From positions 1 through 45,976 of the forward strand of contig JANYGC010000030.1 in the NCBI GenBank assembly GCA_025359425.1: a stretch of DNA of 45,976 nt. The letters run 5' to 3'. Below, piece after piece: positions 1-9,586 of this stretch (position 1 is its first letter; the number at the start of each line of letters is the position of its first letter). This DNA is from Sphingomonadaceae bacterium (lineage in GTDB: Bacteria; Pseudomonadota; Alphaproteobacteria; Sphingomonadales; Sphingomonadaceae). The notes beneath the pieces are model-generated. The model did no database searches. It saw only the letters and a list, made by a program, of their open reading frames with translations, and was not told where the DNA came from. The translations under genes were made by a program, and so were the position numbers.

Positions 1-3000
1 GATCAGCCCGCTCGGACCAGCAACCGCGCCCAGCGTATAGACCAGGCTGCCGCTCGCCGCAGCGCCATCCGCGCCGAACGCCGGCGCGAACACGCCCGCA
101 AAGCTCGCGCTCGCATTGGTCGTCAGGGTGGTCTCGTCAACCGTCAATACCGGCTGGGTTCCAGTCGCCGTGACCACCGGGGTGTCGTCGTTAACGCTGA
201 TTGCCAGAGTGCCCGGTGCGCTGTCGCCATCGGCGTCGGTGACGGTGTAGGTCAGCGAGAAAGGCTGGTCGTTTTCGTTACCGCCTGCGGCATGCATGAT
301 CGGCGCAAGCTGCGAGACGGTATAAGCGCCAGTCGCCGCATTGAGCGTGATCGCGATCACCTTGGTCGCACCCTGGAACACGTCGATGCCGGTGCCGTTG
401 GCAACATAAGTGAAGCCTGCCGGAGCGCCTGTATTCGAGAGCGCCCAGGTCAATGCCCCGTCGCCGCCCGAGCCCGAAAGCGTTCCCGAAGTGTTGGCGG
501 TATCGGGATTGACGTCACCGATGCCGCCGAGGTTACCGCCAGCCAGCGCGTCATCATCGAGCAGAACCGTCAGATTGGGACCGGTAAACGGAGTTGCATC
601 GGCGATGCTGATGGTCAGCGTAGCGGTGGCCGTGTCGCCGTCGCCATCGGTGACCGTGTAAGTGAAGGTATCGGTGACATTGCCCGGGGTGCCGCTGTTG
701 CGGGTATAGCTGTAGCTGCCATTCGCATTGAGCGTGAGCGTGCCATACTGGCCGGTGGTGGTCCCACCGATCGTGCCCGTACCGCCAAAGCCGGTGATGC
801 CGGTCACTGCGCCGCCATCGGCGCCGACCGAATCCGCGCCCGCCGGATTACCGTCGGAACCGACCCCGGTCAGCACGTTGCCGACCGCTGGACCCAGGCT
901 CCCACCTGCCACCGCGTCGGTATCGTTCGCCAGGACCGGCGTGTCGTCGTCAACGGTAATCGTGAGATTGCCGGTCGCGGCAACGCGGTCGCCGTCGCTG
1001 TCGGTGGCGGTCAGCAGCGAGCCGAGCTGGACCAACAGATCGTTCTCGTTGGCACCCGGCGCATGGTCGAGCTTGGCGGCGAGCGTGAAGGTCCAGTCCC
1101 CGGTGGTGGCATCAAGCGAAAGGGTGAAAACCGTGGTGGCCCCGGCCTTTGCGGTGACCACATTGCCGACCACGGCATAAGTAAGCGCGACGCCGCCAGA
1201 GGTCAGCCCCTGCGCCGTCAAGCCGGCGGTGCTGGCCGAAAGGCCATAAGTGAGCGGCTTGTCCGCGCCGGCCGAGAAGAGGCTGGTGACCGAACCGGTC
1301 GCAGTCAGTGCGGCTCCGGCCACGTCGCCGATGCCGCCGGGATTGCCGCCCGCAAGACCGTCTTCATCGACGGTCCCAGAGACAGTACCGGCGAGCGCGA
1401 TCGGGCTGTCGTCCTGAATGCCGACAGTCAGCGTGGTCGAGGTGGTCGCCGTACCGTCACTCACATTGACCGGAACCACCAGGTTGAGGCTGTCTTCGAC
1501 GTTTACGGTCGGGTGATCGATATGGGAGAGCAGGGTAACCGTGTAGTTGCCGCTGGCATCGATGGTCACCGTGATCACCGGCGTTGCACCGGCCGAGCCG
1601 GTCAGCGTACCGGTACCCGCACCGGTCCAGATGATCGCGACCCCGTTGGAGGTCAGCGCCGTGGCCGGCGTACCCAGCGTGTAGGTGAGCGTTTCGCCGT
1701 CAACATCGGTTGCCGTGATCGTGCCGGTCGCGGTTGCACTGTTGGTGGTGTCGGGCGTGCCGGTTGCGTCAGGATTGGCCAGGGCCAGTCCTTCCTCGGA
1801 CACTGCGGCGGTTCCTGGCAGAACCACCGGCGCGTCGTTGGTGCCGTTGATGGTGATGGTCAACGTCGCAGTCGCGGGATCGCCGTCCTTGTCGGTGATC
1901 GTGTAGGTAAAGGTTTCGAGCAGCGTTTCGCCGGTATCGAGCCCTTGCACCGCGGGCAACGCATTGTTGAGCGTGTAGGTGTAGGTGCCGTTGGCGTTGA
2001 GCGTGATCGAGCCATAGGTTCCGGCCAGTGCCGATCCCACGGTGCCGCCCGCGATCGCAGTGACCGCGCCGCCAGCAGCCGGACCATCGGCGCCGATGCT
2101 GTCCGCGCCTGCCGGGTTGCCGTCGCTGCCCGCGCCGGTCAGCACATTGCCACTGGCGGTGAGCGGCCCATCTTCGGTTACCGCATCGGTATCGTTCGCG
2201 GCTGTCGGCGTGTCGTCATCGACATTGATCGCGAGCGTGCCGGGCGCACTGTCACCGTCCGCATCGGTGACGGTGTAGCCCAGCGTGAAGCCCTGGTTGT
2301 TTTCATCGCCGCCCGCCGCATGCACGATCGGCGCGAGCTGGGTCACGGTATAGGTGCCATTGGCCGCGTTGAGCGTTACCGCCATGACTTTGGTGGTGCC
2401 CTGGAACACGTCGATCCCGGTGCCGTTGGCGACATAGGAGAAGCCCGCAGGAGCGCCCGAAGTCGACAGCGCCCAGGTCAGCGGACCGTCGCCGCCCGAG
2501 GCCGCGAGCGTGCCCGAAGTGTTAGCGGCGTTGGGGTCGTCGCCGATCCCGCCGGCATTGCCGCCAGCGAGCGCGTCGTCGTCGAGCAGGACCGTTGCAT
2601 TCTCGCCGGTCAACGGCTTGGCATCGCCAATTGCGATGGTCAGTGTGGTGGTCGAAGTATCGCCGTCGCCATCGGTGATGGTGTAAGTAAAGACATCGCT
2701 CACGCCGCCGGGAGATCCGGCACTACGGACATAGCTGTAGCTGCCATCGGCATTGAGCGTGAGCGTACCATAGGCCCCGGCGGTCGTTCCGCCAACGGTG
2801 CCAGCAGCCGCGCCGGTTATCCCGGTAACAGCGGCGCCGTCTGCACCCTTGGTGTCGGCTCCCGCCGCACCGCTGGTGGTTCCGGCACCGGTCATGACAT
2901 TGCCGGTTTCCGGGCCATAAGTGCCTGATGCGATAGCGTCTGTATCGGCGCGCGCGGTCGGCACGTCGTCGATGATCGTGATCGTGAACGGCTTGGTGTC

Positions 3001-4683
3001 GCTATCGCCGTCAATATCAGTGACAGTGACGTTGACGACCTGCGAGGTGGAGTTGCCGCTGGTGTTGTCGGTCAGCGTGAAGGTGTAGCCGACCGTGCCG
3101 GTGGCGGCGTTGTAGCTGGTGATGGTGAAGGTGCCGGTCGGCATGGTGATGATCTGACCAGGACCGGTGACGGTCACGCCGTTGATCTGGACCGAGGCGA
3201 TGCCATCGGGAGCCGAGACCGTAATCGTTCCGCTGGCGTTTTCGCTTGGCGCGGGTTCGTTCGATCCCGGCGCTTCGCTGCCGCGCGGAGGCAAGCCGGC
3301 CTCAAAGACAATCGTGCTGCCTTCGCTGGTCGGCAAAGTGACAACTGTCGCGGGACTGTCGGTGATGTTGATCGTCAGCGTGGCGGTCGAAGTGTCGGTA
3401 TCGCCATCGGTCAGCGTGTAGGTGAACACGTCGGTGACGCCGCCCGGTGTCCCGGTGGCGCGGACATACGAATAGCTGCCGTCGGCCTTGATGGTCAGCG
3501 TGCCGTATTGCCCGGCGACCACGAGGTTGCCCGACCCATCGAACGAAGTGTCGGTGTTGGCCGGAACATTGTTGCTGGCAATCCGGGTCAGCGTTGCATT
3601 GTCTGCGCCGACAGTGTCAGCGCCAGTCGCGCCGCTGGTTGTGCCCACGCCGGTTACAACATTGCCGGTTTGTGCGGAATAATTCCCGGCCGGGACCGTA
3701 TCGGTATCGTTACGCGCGGTTGGCACATCGTCGATAATGCGGATCGCAAGCGTTGCCGTAGCGGCGTCGCCGTCAATATCCGTCACGACAACCTGGAAGT
3801 CGTCGGAGGTGTTGTCGCCCGAGGTATTGTCGGTCAGCGTGTAGCTGTAGCCATAATTGCCTGGCGCGATGCTGGTGATGGTCAGCACGCCACGCGCGGT
3901 CGTGAAGGTCTGGCCAACCGCCGTAATGGCGACCCCGTTGAGCGAGATAGAAGTCAGACCGTCGGGCGCCTGGAAGACGATCGAGCCGGTCGTTGTTTCG
4001 CTGTTGGCAGAAGAATTCGACCCGGCTGGTTCTGCACCGCGCGCGGGCAGGCCGGCCTCGTTGACCGAGGCGGTCGCGTCGACCGCACCCGCAGGCTGGT
4101 CTGGCGTGATAATGATCGTGGTGACCGGCCGGTCAATCTTCGGCGGGATGATCTCCTGCGCGCGCGGCTCGGGGAAGGCGAGCTCGGTGTAAGGCAGGAG
4201 ATTGCCCAGGTCGTAGGCATCCTGCAGCGGATTCACGTGAACTTCAAAATTGCCGCCCGAACTCTGCACCGGTCCAGCCGCCGGCTGCGGTTCGTTCCCG
4301 ATCAGCAATGCTGCCAGGTTGAGCGGCGGAACGGTTACGCCCTGCGCCACGATCTCAGGCACGAAGACAGCGCCATTCGGGATGATATAGATGTGACCAT
4401 CGGCCGTCTCGATGACCAGATCGCGGCCGCGGACCACCAGATTGTCAAGCGTCGCGCCGTCCGGCAGGACGACGACGTTGTTGGCATCGGGGATCAGCTG
4501 AGTGGCACCAGCACCCGCGCCGGGCGCGGCGGCTGAGGGAAGCGATGGGCGCTGCGGGCGATCGCCGTCATCTGTGGAGGCCAGCATCCGCGCTTGCTCC
4601 GTGAAATCGGCAGCAGCCGGATTGAGGGCCATATCGCCCATGGGCGCGTCAGATGCGGAGTTTGCGTTGCCTACATAATCCAT
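1..4683 (-). CDS. Giant LapA-like repeat adhesin with retention module (partial, C-terminus outside window)
   Basis: The frame is open from ATG at 4683 to the left edge, giving 1,561 residues without a stop. Residues about 35-105 read as a retention-module fold (DGATLDNLVVRGRDLVIET, then GAVFVPEIVAQGV and PPLNLAALLIG), known from LapA-type adhesins that stay plugged in the outer-membrane pore. A PAAG motif at residues 134-137 resembles the di-alanine site cut by the periplasmic protease LapG. From about residue 230 the protein is a chain of acidic, Gly/Thr-rich Ig/VCBS-like modules with recurrent DGDxATATLTI and DDxPTAxNDTD junctions and GADSxGAD segments. Inferred role: type I-secreted cell-surface adhesion or biofilm protein. 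The repeats and the C-terminal secretion signal lie beyond position 1. No exporter, LapD or LapG gene is present in the window. Family assignment is firm; LapG cleavage is inference. Confidence 0.88.
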   Translation of the reverse strand, partial: MDYVGNANSASDAPMGDMALNPAAADFTEQARMLASTDDGDRPQRPSLPSAAAPGAGAGATQLIPDANNVVVLPDGATLDNLVVRGRDLVIETADGHIYIIPNGAVFVPEIVAQGVTVPPLNLAALLIGNEPQPAAGPVQSSGGNFEVHVNPLQDAYDLGNLLPYTELAFPEPRAQEIIPPKIDRPVTTIIITPDQPAGAVDATASVNEAGLPARGAEPAGSNSSANSETTTGSIVFQAPDGLTSISLNGVAITAVGQTFTTARGVLTITSIAPGNYGYSYTLTDNTSGDNTSDDFQVVVTDIDGDAATATLAIRIIDDVPTARNDTDTVPAGNYSAQTGNVVTGVGTTSGATGADTVGADNATLTRIASNNVPANTDTSFDGSGNLVVAGQYGTLTIKADGSYSYVRATGTPGGVTDVFTYTLTDGDTDTSTATLTINITDSPATVVTLPTSEGSTIVFEAGLPPRGSEAPGSNEPAPSENASGTITVSAPDGIASVQINGVTVTGPGQIITMPTGTFTITSYNAATGTVGYTFTLTDNTSGNSTSQVVNVTVTDIDGDSDTKPFTITIIDDVPTARADTDAIASGTYGPETGNVMTGAGTTSGAAGADTKGADGAAVTGITGAAAGTVGGTTAGAYGTLTLNADGSYSYVRSAGSPGGVSDVFTYTITDGDGDTSTTTLTIAIGDAKPLTGENATVLLDDDALAGGNAGGIGDDPNAANTSGTLAASGGDGPLTWALSTSGAPAGFSYVANGTGIDVFQGTTKVMAVTLNAANGTYTVTQLAPIVHAAGGDENNQGFTLGYTVTDADGDSAPGTLAINVDDDTPTAANDTDAVTEDGPLTASGNVLTGAGSDGNPAGADSIGADGPAAGGAVTAIAGGTVGSALAGTYGSITLNANGTYTYTLNNALPAVQGLDTGETLLETFTYTITDKDGDPATATLTITINGTNDAPVVLPGTAAVSEEGLALANPDATGTPDTTNSATATGTITATDVDGETLTYTLGTPATALTSNGVAIIWTGAGTGTLTGSAGATPVITVTIDASGNYTVTLLSHIDHPTVNVEDSLNLVVPVNVSDGTATTSTTLTVGIQDDSPIALAGTVSGTVDEDGLAGGNPGGIGDVAGAALTATGSVTSLFSAGADKPLTYGLSASTAGLTAQGLTSGGVALTYAVVGNVVTAKAGATTVFTLSLDATTGDWTFTLAAKLDHAPGANENDLLVQLGSLLTATDSDGDRVAATGNLTITVDDDTPVLANDTDAVAGGSLGPAVGNVLTGVGSDGNPAGADSVGADGGAVTGITGFGGTGTIGGTTTGQYGTLTLNANGSYSYTRNSGTPGNVTDTFTYTVTDGDGDTATATLTISIADATPFTGPNLTVLLDDDALAGGNLGGIGDVNPDTANTSGTLSGSGGDGALTWALSNTGAPAGFTYVANGTGIDVFQGATKVIAITLNAATGAYTVSQLAPIMHAAGGNENDQPFSLTYTVTDADGDSAPGTLAISVNDDTPVVTATGTQPVLTVDETTLTTNASASFAGVFAPAFGADGAAASGSLVYTLGAVAGPSGLI

Positions 4684-5313
4684 AGCAGTCACTTCGCTTT
4701 CAATGCGACGGGCCCGAACAAGGCCAAGCGCTAAACAGTTTTGGCGCAGAACAGCGATCCATCGCCCGCAAACTGCGAGTCATTTAAATCAGCATGTTGT
4801 TCTGCGCCCTATTTTTGGTGCCGGTGAAATCACAAGCGGATTCAAACGATCCGACTCGGATGCCCACTGGCCCTGCTGAAAACATTCCACTTGTCAGTCC
4901 CTGCCGCAAGCACATTAACCCTTGTCGGCAACCTTCGTTCGCCTGCGGGTGGGCCGAAAACGCCCGATAATGGCCGCTTTGAGCCAGCCAGAAATGCATT
5001 TCGGCCAGTCTTTGCATTCATCGACCAATGCTAAAATTCGCCCCAATCAGCATCTTAAATGGTTAAGTCGGGGGCGAATCGGTCGTTAACCATGTTGCGC
5101 AGCGAGCCTTGCGCAAACCGTCCCATAACCAATCAGATTCGCCAGCGGGGCTCAGTTCCCGGGCTTCGGGCCCGGCCAGCGACCGGATGAATATCTCGAT
5201 AAATCAGAGTATTGGATTGGTCGAAGCATGACGCGGACCCGAATGGTCATTGACTCGACTCGTTGAAACGACCGAAAGTCGCTCGTTCGTGGGGTAATCG
5301 GTGGGGCGGTTTC
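4684..5313. other. Divergent intergenic region between adhesin and membrane-anchored protein
   Basis: This 630-base stretch is AT-richer than its surroundings and must hold the promoters of both divergent genes. I see no convincing gene: a 77-codon minus-strand frame at 4784-5017 has atypical composition and no family look. A spaced inverted repeat, ATGGTTAA at 5059-5066 and TTAACCAT at 5086-5093, could be a regulator site, but the spacing does not fit the CtrA consensus TTAA-N7-TTAA. Several GANTC sites (CcrM-type methylation sequence) lie near 4850 and 5250. Confidence 0.5.
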
Positions 5314-6624
5314 ATGGCTGGGTTTCAAACGGCAAACTTGATGGCACCGGAACATCCGGTGTTGTACGGGACGACGCTGGCGATCAGTCTCGTGGGCAGC
5401 GTCGCGGCCTTGGGCTCGGTCGGAATTTCGGCTTCGGTCGCCCGGGTCGAATACGCCCTGGGGTTGGCTGAGAACGGGCCTGCTGCGGTCACCAGCGCAC
5501 CCGCCTTGAATGCGGCGCAACCAGCAACCATCAAGGAGCCGGCGGCTTGGAAGCAGGCCGAAGTGCCTGATGTTGAAACGCCTGAGCGAATGGCAGCGAT
5601 CCCGGAAGCACGTCAGGTAAACTCGGTGCCAATCGGGCTTGAGGCAGTGCAGCGCCTTGCCGTGCCCAAGCTCGCTCAGGCCGATTTTGCGGCGAGGCCG
5701 CAGCTGGAACTCGCGTCTGCGCCTGAGACGATTGTCGCGCCGGTGAGCGCCGAATTGCAAGGACAGCAGCTCGAACCGTCCGTTGCTGTGCCACCAGCTG
5801 CCGACGTTGCTGCGCCGCCCAACCAGAGCTTCGTGGCAGCGTTTCAGGCAATTCCCGCCCCGTCGCTTGCGGTCCTGCCGGAACCGCAAGACGCCGTCCC
5901 GATCGGCGAATCGACTGGTTCGCACGCATCCGCCCCGATCGCGCTCACCGCCGCGCCTGGCCAGCGCCTCACCGACCAGCCTGTGGCTGGATCCACACCG
6001 GGCGCGGCCGCTTGGCAAAGCAAGCGGATCGATCTTGCGATAGCGGTGCCAGCCACAATGACTGTGCTCGCAAATGCACCCGAAACTGTGGTTGCACCCG
6101 CTCAGGTCCCCAGCAAGCTGGCAGCGACGAGCGGCCCGGTGCCGGTCGCAGCTTCACTTCAAAAAGCGGCGGCCAGGCCCGTGGCGGCAGCGCCGACGGT
6201 TCGCCTGATCAACTCGCCGGACCTGCGCAAATTTGATCTTGCGCGCATTCACGTCCCCGCTCGGACGCCGACCGCTGCGTTGGCTCGGCCGGCTGCCAAG
6301 CCCGCTCAGGTCGGCAAGGTTCGCGTCACCGGCGCAAAGGACAAGCTGGTGGGAGATGTCGTTTTCCACCAGGTCACGGTCACGGTCGCCGGTTCGCCCG
6401 CAAAGCCGCTGGATGTCCGGATCGGTGCCGATATGAAGCCGTCGATCCGGGTCGGTGATCTGCTCGGGCTGGTTTCAGACCGCATGGACCCAGCCAGCGC
6501 GGCCCGCTTTGCTGCTGCCGCAAGTGCGGACGAATATGTCAGTCTGGCGGCATTGCGCGCCGCCGGGTTCAGCGTTTCCTACAATGCCGGGACCGACAGC
6601 ATCAGCATGGGCGCGGGCGACTAG
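5314..6624 (+). CDS. Membrane-anchored Ala/Pro-rich protein of unknown function
   Basis: 436 residues from ATG 5314, chosen because a GGTGGGGCGG purine-rich stretch lies just before it; a TTG 17 codons upstream is possible. One hydrophobic segment (about residues 17-40, TLAISLVGSVAALGSVGIS) suggests a single inner-membrane anchor with the rest in the periplasm. Residues about 55-335 are low-complexity, rich in Ala, Pro, Val and Gln. The last 100 residues look folded (GDVVFHQVTVTVAG, then IRVGDLLGLVSDRMDP, then DEYVSLAALRAAGFSV). It diverges from the giant adhesin, so a role in surface or biofilm biology is possible, but I do not recognise the family and assign no function. Confidence 0.75.
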   Translation: MAGFQTANLMAPEHPVLYGTTLAISLVGSVAALGSVGISASVARVEYALGLAENGPAAVTSAPALNAAQPATIKEPAAWKQAEVPDVETPERMAAIPEARQVNSVPIGLEAVQRLAVPKLAQADFAARPQLELASAPETIVAPVSAELQGQQLEPSVAVPPAADVAAPPNQSFVAAFQAIPAPSLAVLPEPQDAVPIGESTGSHASAPIALTAAPGQRLTDQPVAGSTPGAAAWQSKRIDLAIAVPATMTVLANAPETVVAPAQVPSKLAATSGPVPVAASLQKAAARPVAAAPTVRLINSPDLRKFDLARIHVPARTPTAALARPAAKPAQVGKVRVTGAKDKLVGDVVFHQVTVTVAGSPAKPLDVRIGADMKPSIRVGDLLGLVSDRMDPASAARFAAAASADEYVSLAALRAAGFSVSYNAGTDSISMGAGD

Positions 6625-6731
6625 CCAGCTACCCTGGGGCCGAATTTGGCATAAAGCGCAATCGGCGCGCCGGTTGCACCGGGCGCTGCCAGCGACTAGG
6701 CGCCAGAGCGGTTCAACAGGCGCGAAAATCC

Positions 6732-8753
6732 ATGCATCCACGTCACCTTCTCGCCGCGCTGGTCGTCGCGCTTCCGGCTGCCGCCTCGGCGCAGGAAACT
6801 ACGCCGCCAGCTCAGGCCGCCCCGGCCGAGATCGTCGTCACCGGGACCGGCCTCGCTCCGCCGCCCGCCGCGCCGGCTTACGATACGACGGTGATTGACG
6901 CCGACCGGCTCGCAGCGAGCGCATCGGGGCGGATCGAGGATGCGCTCGGCGCAGTCGCCGGGTTCCAGCAGTTCCGCCGTTCGGACAGCCGCAGCGCCAA
7001 TCCCTCGGCGCAGGGCGTGACGCTGCGCGCGCTCGGCGGCAATGCCACCAGCCGCAGCCTGGTGCTGCTCGACGGGGTGCCGCTGGCCGATCCGTTCTTC
7101 GGCTATATCCCGCTGTCGGCGCTCGCGCCCGAACGGCTGGCCCGCGCCCGGGTGACGCGCGGCGGCGGCGCGGGGGCGTTCGGTGCAGGCGCGGTGGCGG
7201 GGACGATCGAGCTGGAGAGTGCCGGGCCAAGCGAGCTAGGGTTGCTCAGCGGGCAAGTGCTGGGCAGTGATCGCGGCGACAGCGAGCTGTCGGCCACGCT
7301 TGCGCCGCGGCTGGGTGCAGGGTTTGCCGTAGTCTCGGCGCGGTGGGACCGGGGGCAGGGGTTCTGGACCACGCCGCCGAGCCAGCGCGTTCCGGCCAGC
7401 GCGCGGGCGAAGTATGACAGCTGGTCCACTGCCTTGCGCGCGGTTGCGCCGCTCACCGCCGATGTCGAGCTGCAAGCCAGCGGGCTGGTGTTCGGTGATG
7501 CCCGGACCTTGCGTTTCAAAGGCGCGGATTCGACCAGCAGCGGCGAGGATGCGAGCCTGCGGGTGGTCGGCAAGGGCACCTGGCAGTTCGATGCGCTGGC
7601 GTACTTGCAGGCGCGCAATTTCTCCAACGTGGTGATCTCCTCGACCAGCTTCAGGAAGACGCTTGACCAGCGCGCCACGCCGTCGACCGGGTGGGGCGGC
7701 AAGCTCGAACTGCGCCCGCCGGTGGGGGCAGGCGCGGTCTTGCGGCTGGGCACCGACTGGCGGGTGGCGAGCGGGACAATGTTCGAGGATGCCTATTCCG
7801 CCGTCTCCGGCCTGGTCACCGCGCGGCGCCGTGCCGGGGGGCGGACCAGCGATCTGGGGTTCTACGCCGAGAGCGACTGGCGGCTCGGCGCGCTCACGCT
7901 GACCGGCGGATTGCGTGCCGATCGCTGGGCGATCACCGGGGGCAATTTCACCGAGGCCAATGCCGCCGGGACCGTCACCACCCGCAACACCTTCGCGAAC
8001 CGCGCGGGCTGGCAGACCTCGCTGCGCGGCGGCGCGGTGCTCGCATTGGGACATGGCTTGGGCCTGCGCGGATCGGCCTACACCGGGCTGCGGCTGCCCA
8101 CGCTCAACGAATTGTACCGCCCGTTCACGGTGTTCCCGGTTGTCACCCGCGCCAATGCCGCGCTGGTCAATGAGCATTTGACCGGGTTCGAGGCTGGGTT
8201 CGACTGGACGCCTGCAGCGGACTTCAACCTGTCGGTGACAGCATTCGACAACAAGGTCGAACATGGCATCGCCAATGTCACCATCGGGACCAACCTGCGC
8301 GAGCGGCGCAATGTCGATGCGGTCCATGCGCGCGGGATCGAGCTTGGCGCAACTGCCCGCCATGGCCCGGTCACCCTCGACGCTTCGCTGGCCTGGACCG
8401 ACGCCCAGCTGGAGGCGAGCGGCACTTCGGCGGGGCTCAATGGCAAACGCCCGGCGCAGACGCCAAAGCTTGCCGCCAGCGCCACGCTGGCCTGGCAGCC
8501 GCGCCCGCGATGGCGGCTGGCATTGACGCTCAAGCACATCGGCGCGCAGTACGAGGACGATCTCGAGACCGACCTGCTGCCCGCCGCGACTACGCTTGAC
8601 GCCTATGCTGCGCTGCCGCTCGGTGGCCATTTCCAGCTGGTGCTACGCGCCGAGAATCTGACTGACACCGAGGTCGTCACGCGCAAACAGGCCGGTTCGA
8701 TCGACCTTGGTACCCCGCGCACGCTGTGGGCCGGATTACGGATTTCCATGTGA
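6732..8753 (+). CDS. TonB-dependent outer-membrane receptor
   Basis: 673 residues with a Sec signal peptide (about 1-20, cut after AASA). A TonB-box-like EIVVTGTG lies at about 33-40. The plug domain follows (VIDADRL, then GRIEDALGAVAGFQQFRR, TLRALGGNATSRSLVLLDGVPLADPF, and ARVTRGGGAGAFGAGAVAGTIEL), and then a 22-strand-type beta barrel ending in a hydrophobic-aromatic C-terminal strand (LWAGLRISM). It imports an unknown ligand across the outer membrane using TonB/ExbBD energy. The plug resembles the BtuB/CirA side of the family. The 107-base upstream gap has no recognisable cobalamin riboswitch, so vitamin B12 is not supported. The next gene starts 49 bases downstream and might be co-transcribed. 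Confidence 0.9.
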   Translation: MHPRHLLAALVVALPAAASAQETTPPAQAAPAEIVVTGTGLAPPPAAPAYDTTVIDADRLAASASGRIEDALGAVAGFQQFRRSDSRSANPSAQGVTLRALGGNATSRSLVLLDGVPLADPFFGYIPLSALAPERLARARVTRGGGAGAFGAGAVAGTIELESAGPSELGLLSGQVLGSDRGDSELSATLAPRLGAGFAVVSARWDRGQGFWTTPPSQRVPASARAKYDSWSTALRAVAPLTADVELQASGLVFGDARTLRFKGADSTSSGEDASLRVVGKGTWQFDALAYLQARNFSNVVISSTSFRKTLDQRATPSTGWGGKLELRPPVGAGAVLRLGTDWRVASGTMFEDAYSAVSGLVTARRRAGGRTSDLGFYAESDWRLGALTLTGGLRADRWAITGGNFTEANAAGTVTTRNTFANRAGWQTSLRGGAVLALGHGLGLRGSAYTGLRLPTLNELYRPFTVFPVVTRANAALVNEHLTGFEAGFDWTPAADFNLSVTAFDNKVEHGIANVTIGTNLRERRNVDAVHARGIELGATARHGPVTLDASLAWTDAQLEASGTSAGLNGKRPAQTPKLAASATLAWQPRPRWRLALTLKHIGAQYEDDLETDLLPAATTLDAYAALPLGGHFQLVLRAENLTDTEVVTRKQAGSIDLGTPRTLWAGLRISM

Positions 8754-8802
8754 GTCCGATTGGCCTAGGACGGGTAGCGAAAAGCAACCTGGAGAGAGAC
8801 CC

Positions 8803-9576
8803 ATGGCCACCCAGCTCAATGCACATGCACGCAATTACGATTGCACCGAACAGGAATGGCAGGCCCGGCTGGAACTGGCCGCGTGCTACCGGATCTTCGA
8901 TCACCTCGGCTGGTCCGAATCGATCTACAACCACATCTCGGTCAAGGTCCCGGGCGAGGACGGCGCGTTCCTGATCAACCCGTTCGGGCTGCTCTATTCC
9001 GAGGTCTGCGCCTCGAACCTGGTCAAGATCGATGGCGAGGGCAACAAGCTCGACGGCAATCCTTATCCGGTCAACAAGGCCGGGTTCGTCCAGCACGGAC
9101 TGTTCCACCGCAATGTGCCGTGGGCCCACGCGGTCTGCCATACGCACACCACCGCGACGATGGCAGTGTGCAGCCTTGAAGGCGGGCTCCAGCCGGTCAA
9201 CTTCTACGCCTGCAACTTTGCCGGGCGGCTGGCTTACCACGATTTCGAAGGGATCACCGTGCGCGAAGAGGAAGGCGTGCGGCTCCTGTCGAACTTGGGC
9301 GAGGGCCGGATCCTGATGCTCAAGAACCACGGCCCGGTGATTCTGGGCCGCTCGCTCCCCGAAGTGTTCGTTACCCACTGGTCGCTGCAACGCGCTTGCG
9401 AGATTCAGCTGGCGACGATGTCGATGGGCCAGCCGCTGATGGTGACGGACGAAGTGGTCGCGGTCCACCAGCGCGATCTCCACGAAGGCGGCGTCCCGGG
9501 TACCGCCCCCGGTCAGGCAGATTTCGACGCCTGGACCCGGCGCATCGACAAGATCGACCGCAGCTGGCGCGACTGA
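8803..9576 (+). CDS. Class II aldolase/adducin family protein
   Basis: 257 residues from ATG 8803, preceded by GGAGAGAGACCC, a good ribosome-binding site; upstream in-frame codons overlap the receptor gene and are not needed. The class II aldolase (FucA/AraD) fold is shown by the N-terminal DHLGWSESIYNHISVKV stretch, the zinc-ligand motif CHTHTT (H113, H115), a later histidine (H146, in LAYHDF) and the NHG motif around H176. Members either cleave sugar phosphates or decarboxylate/aldol-cleave other hydroxy acids; this adducin-like subgroup has no assigned substrate. A [2Fe-2S] subunit gene begins 11 bases downstream on the same strand, so the two probably share a transcript. Confidence 0.9.
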   Translation: MATQLNAHARNYDCTEQEWQARLELAACYRIFDHLGWSESIYNHISVKVPGEDGAFLINPFGLLYSEVCASNLVKIDGEGNKLDGNPYPVNKAGFVQHGLFHRNVPWAHAVCHTHTTATMAVCSLEGGLQPVNFYACNFAGRLAYHDFEGITVREEEGVRLLSNLGEGRILMLKNHGPVILGRSLPEVFVTHWSLQRACEIQLATMSMGQPLMVTDEVVAVHQRDLHEGGVPGTAPGQADFDAWTRRIDKIDRSWRD

Positions 9577-9586
9577 CCTCTCGCCA

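Noticed and set aside
292..2928. An 878-codon open frame on the plus strand
   Set aside because: It is a shadow of the repetitive adhesin on the opposite strand; its composition (Arg/Gly/Ala-rich, repeated IGDGVS and RTVGADAV-type strings) simply reflects the antisense of VCBS repeats.
4784..5017. A 77-codon minus-strand frame in the divergent intergenic region
   Set aside because: No ribosome-binding site or family features and an amino-acid composition unlike neighbouring genes.
5055..5093. Possible CtrA binding site among TTAA repeats
   Set aside because: TTAA pairs are spaced by 4 and 19 bases, not the 7 required by the TTAA-N7-TTAA consensus.
6625..6731. Possible cobalamin riboswitch before the first TonB-dependent receptor
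   Set aside because: The 107-base gap is short and lacks the conserved B12-box sequences.
7236..8630. A 464-codon minus-strand frame inside the TonB-dependent receptor
   Set aside because: It overlaps a full, well-conserved receptor gene on the plus strand and has no domain signature; long antisense frames are common in high-GC DNA.
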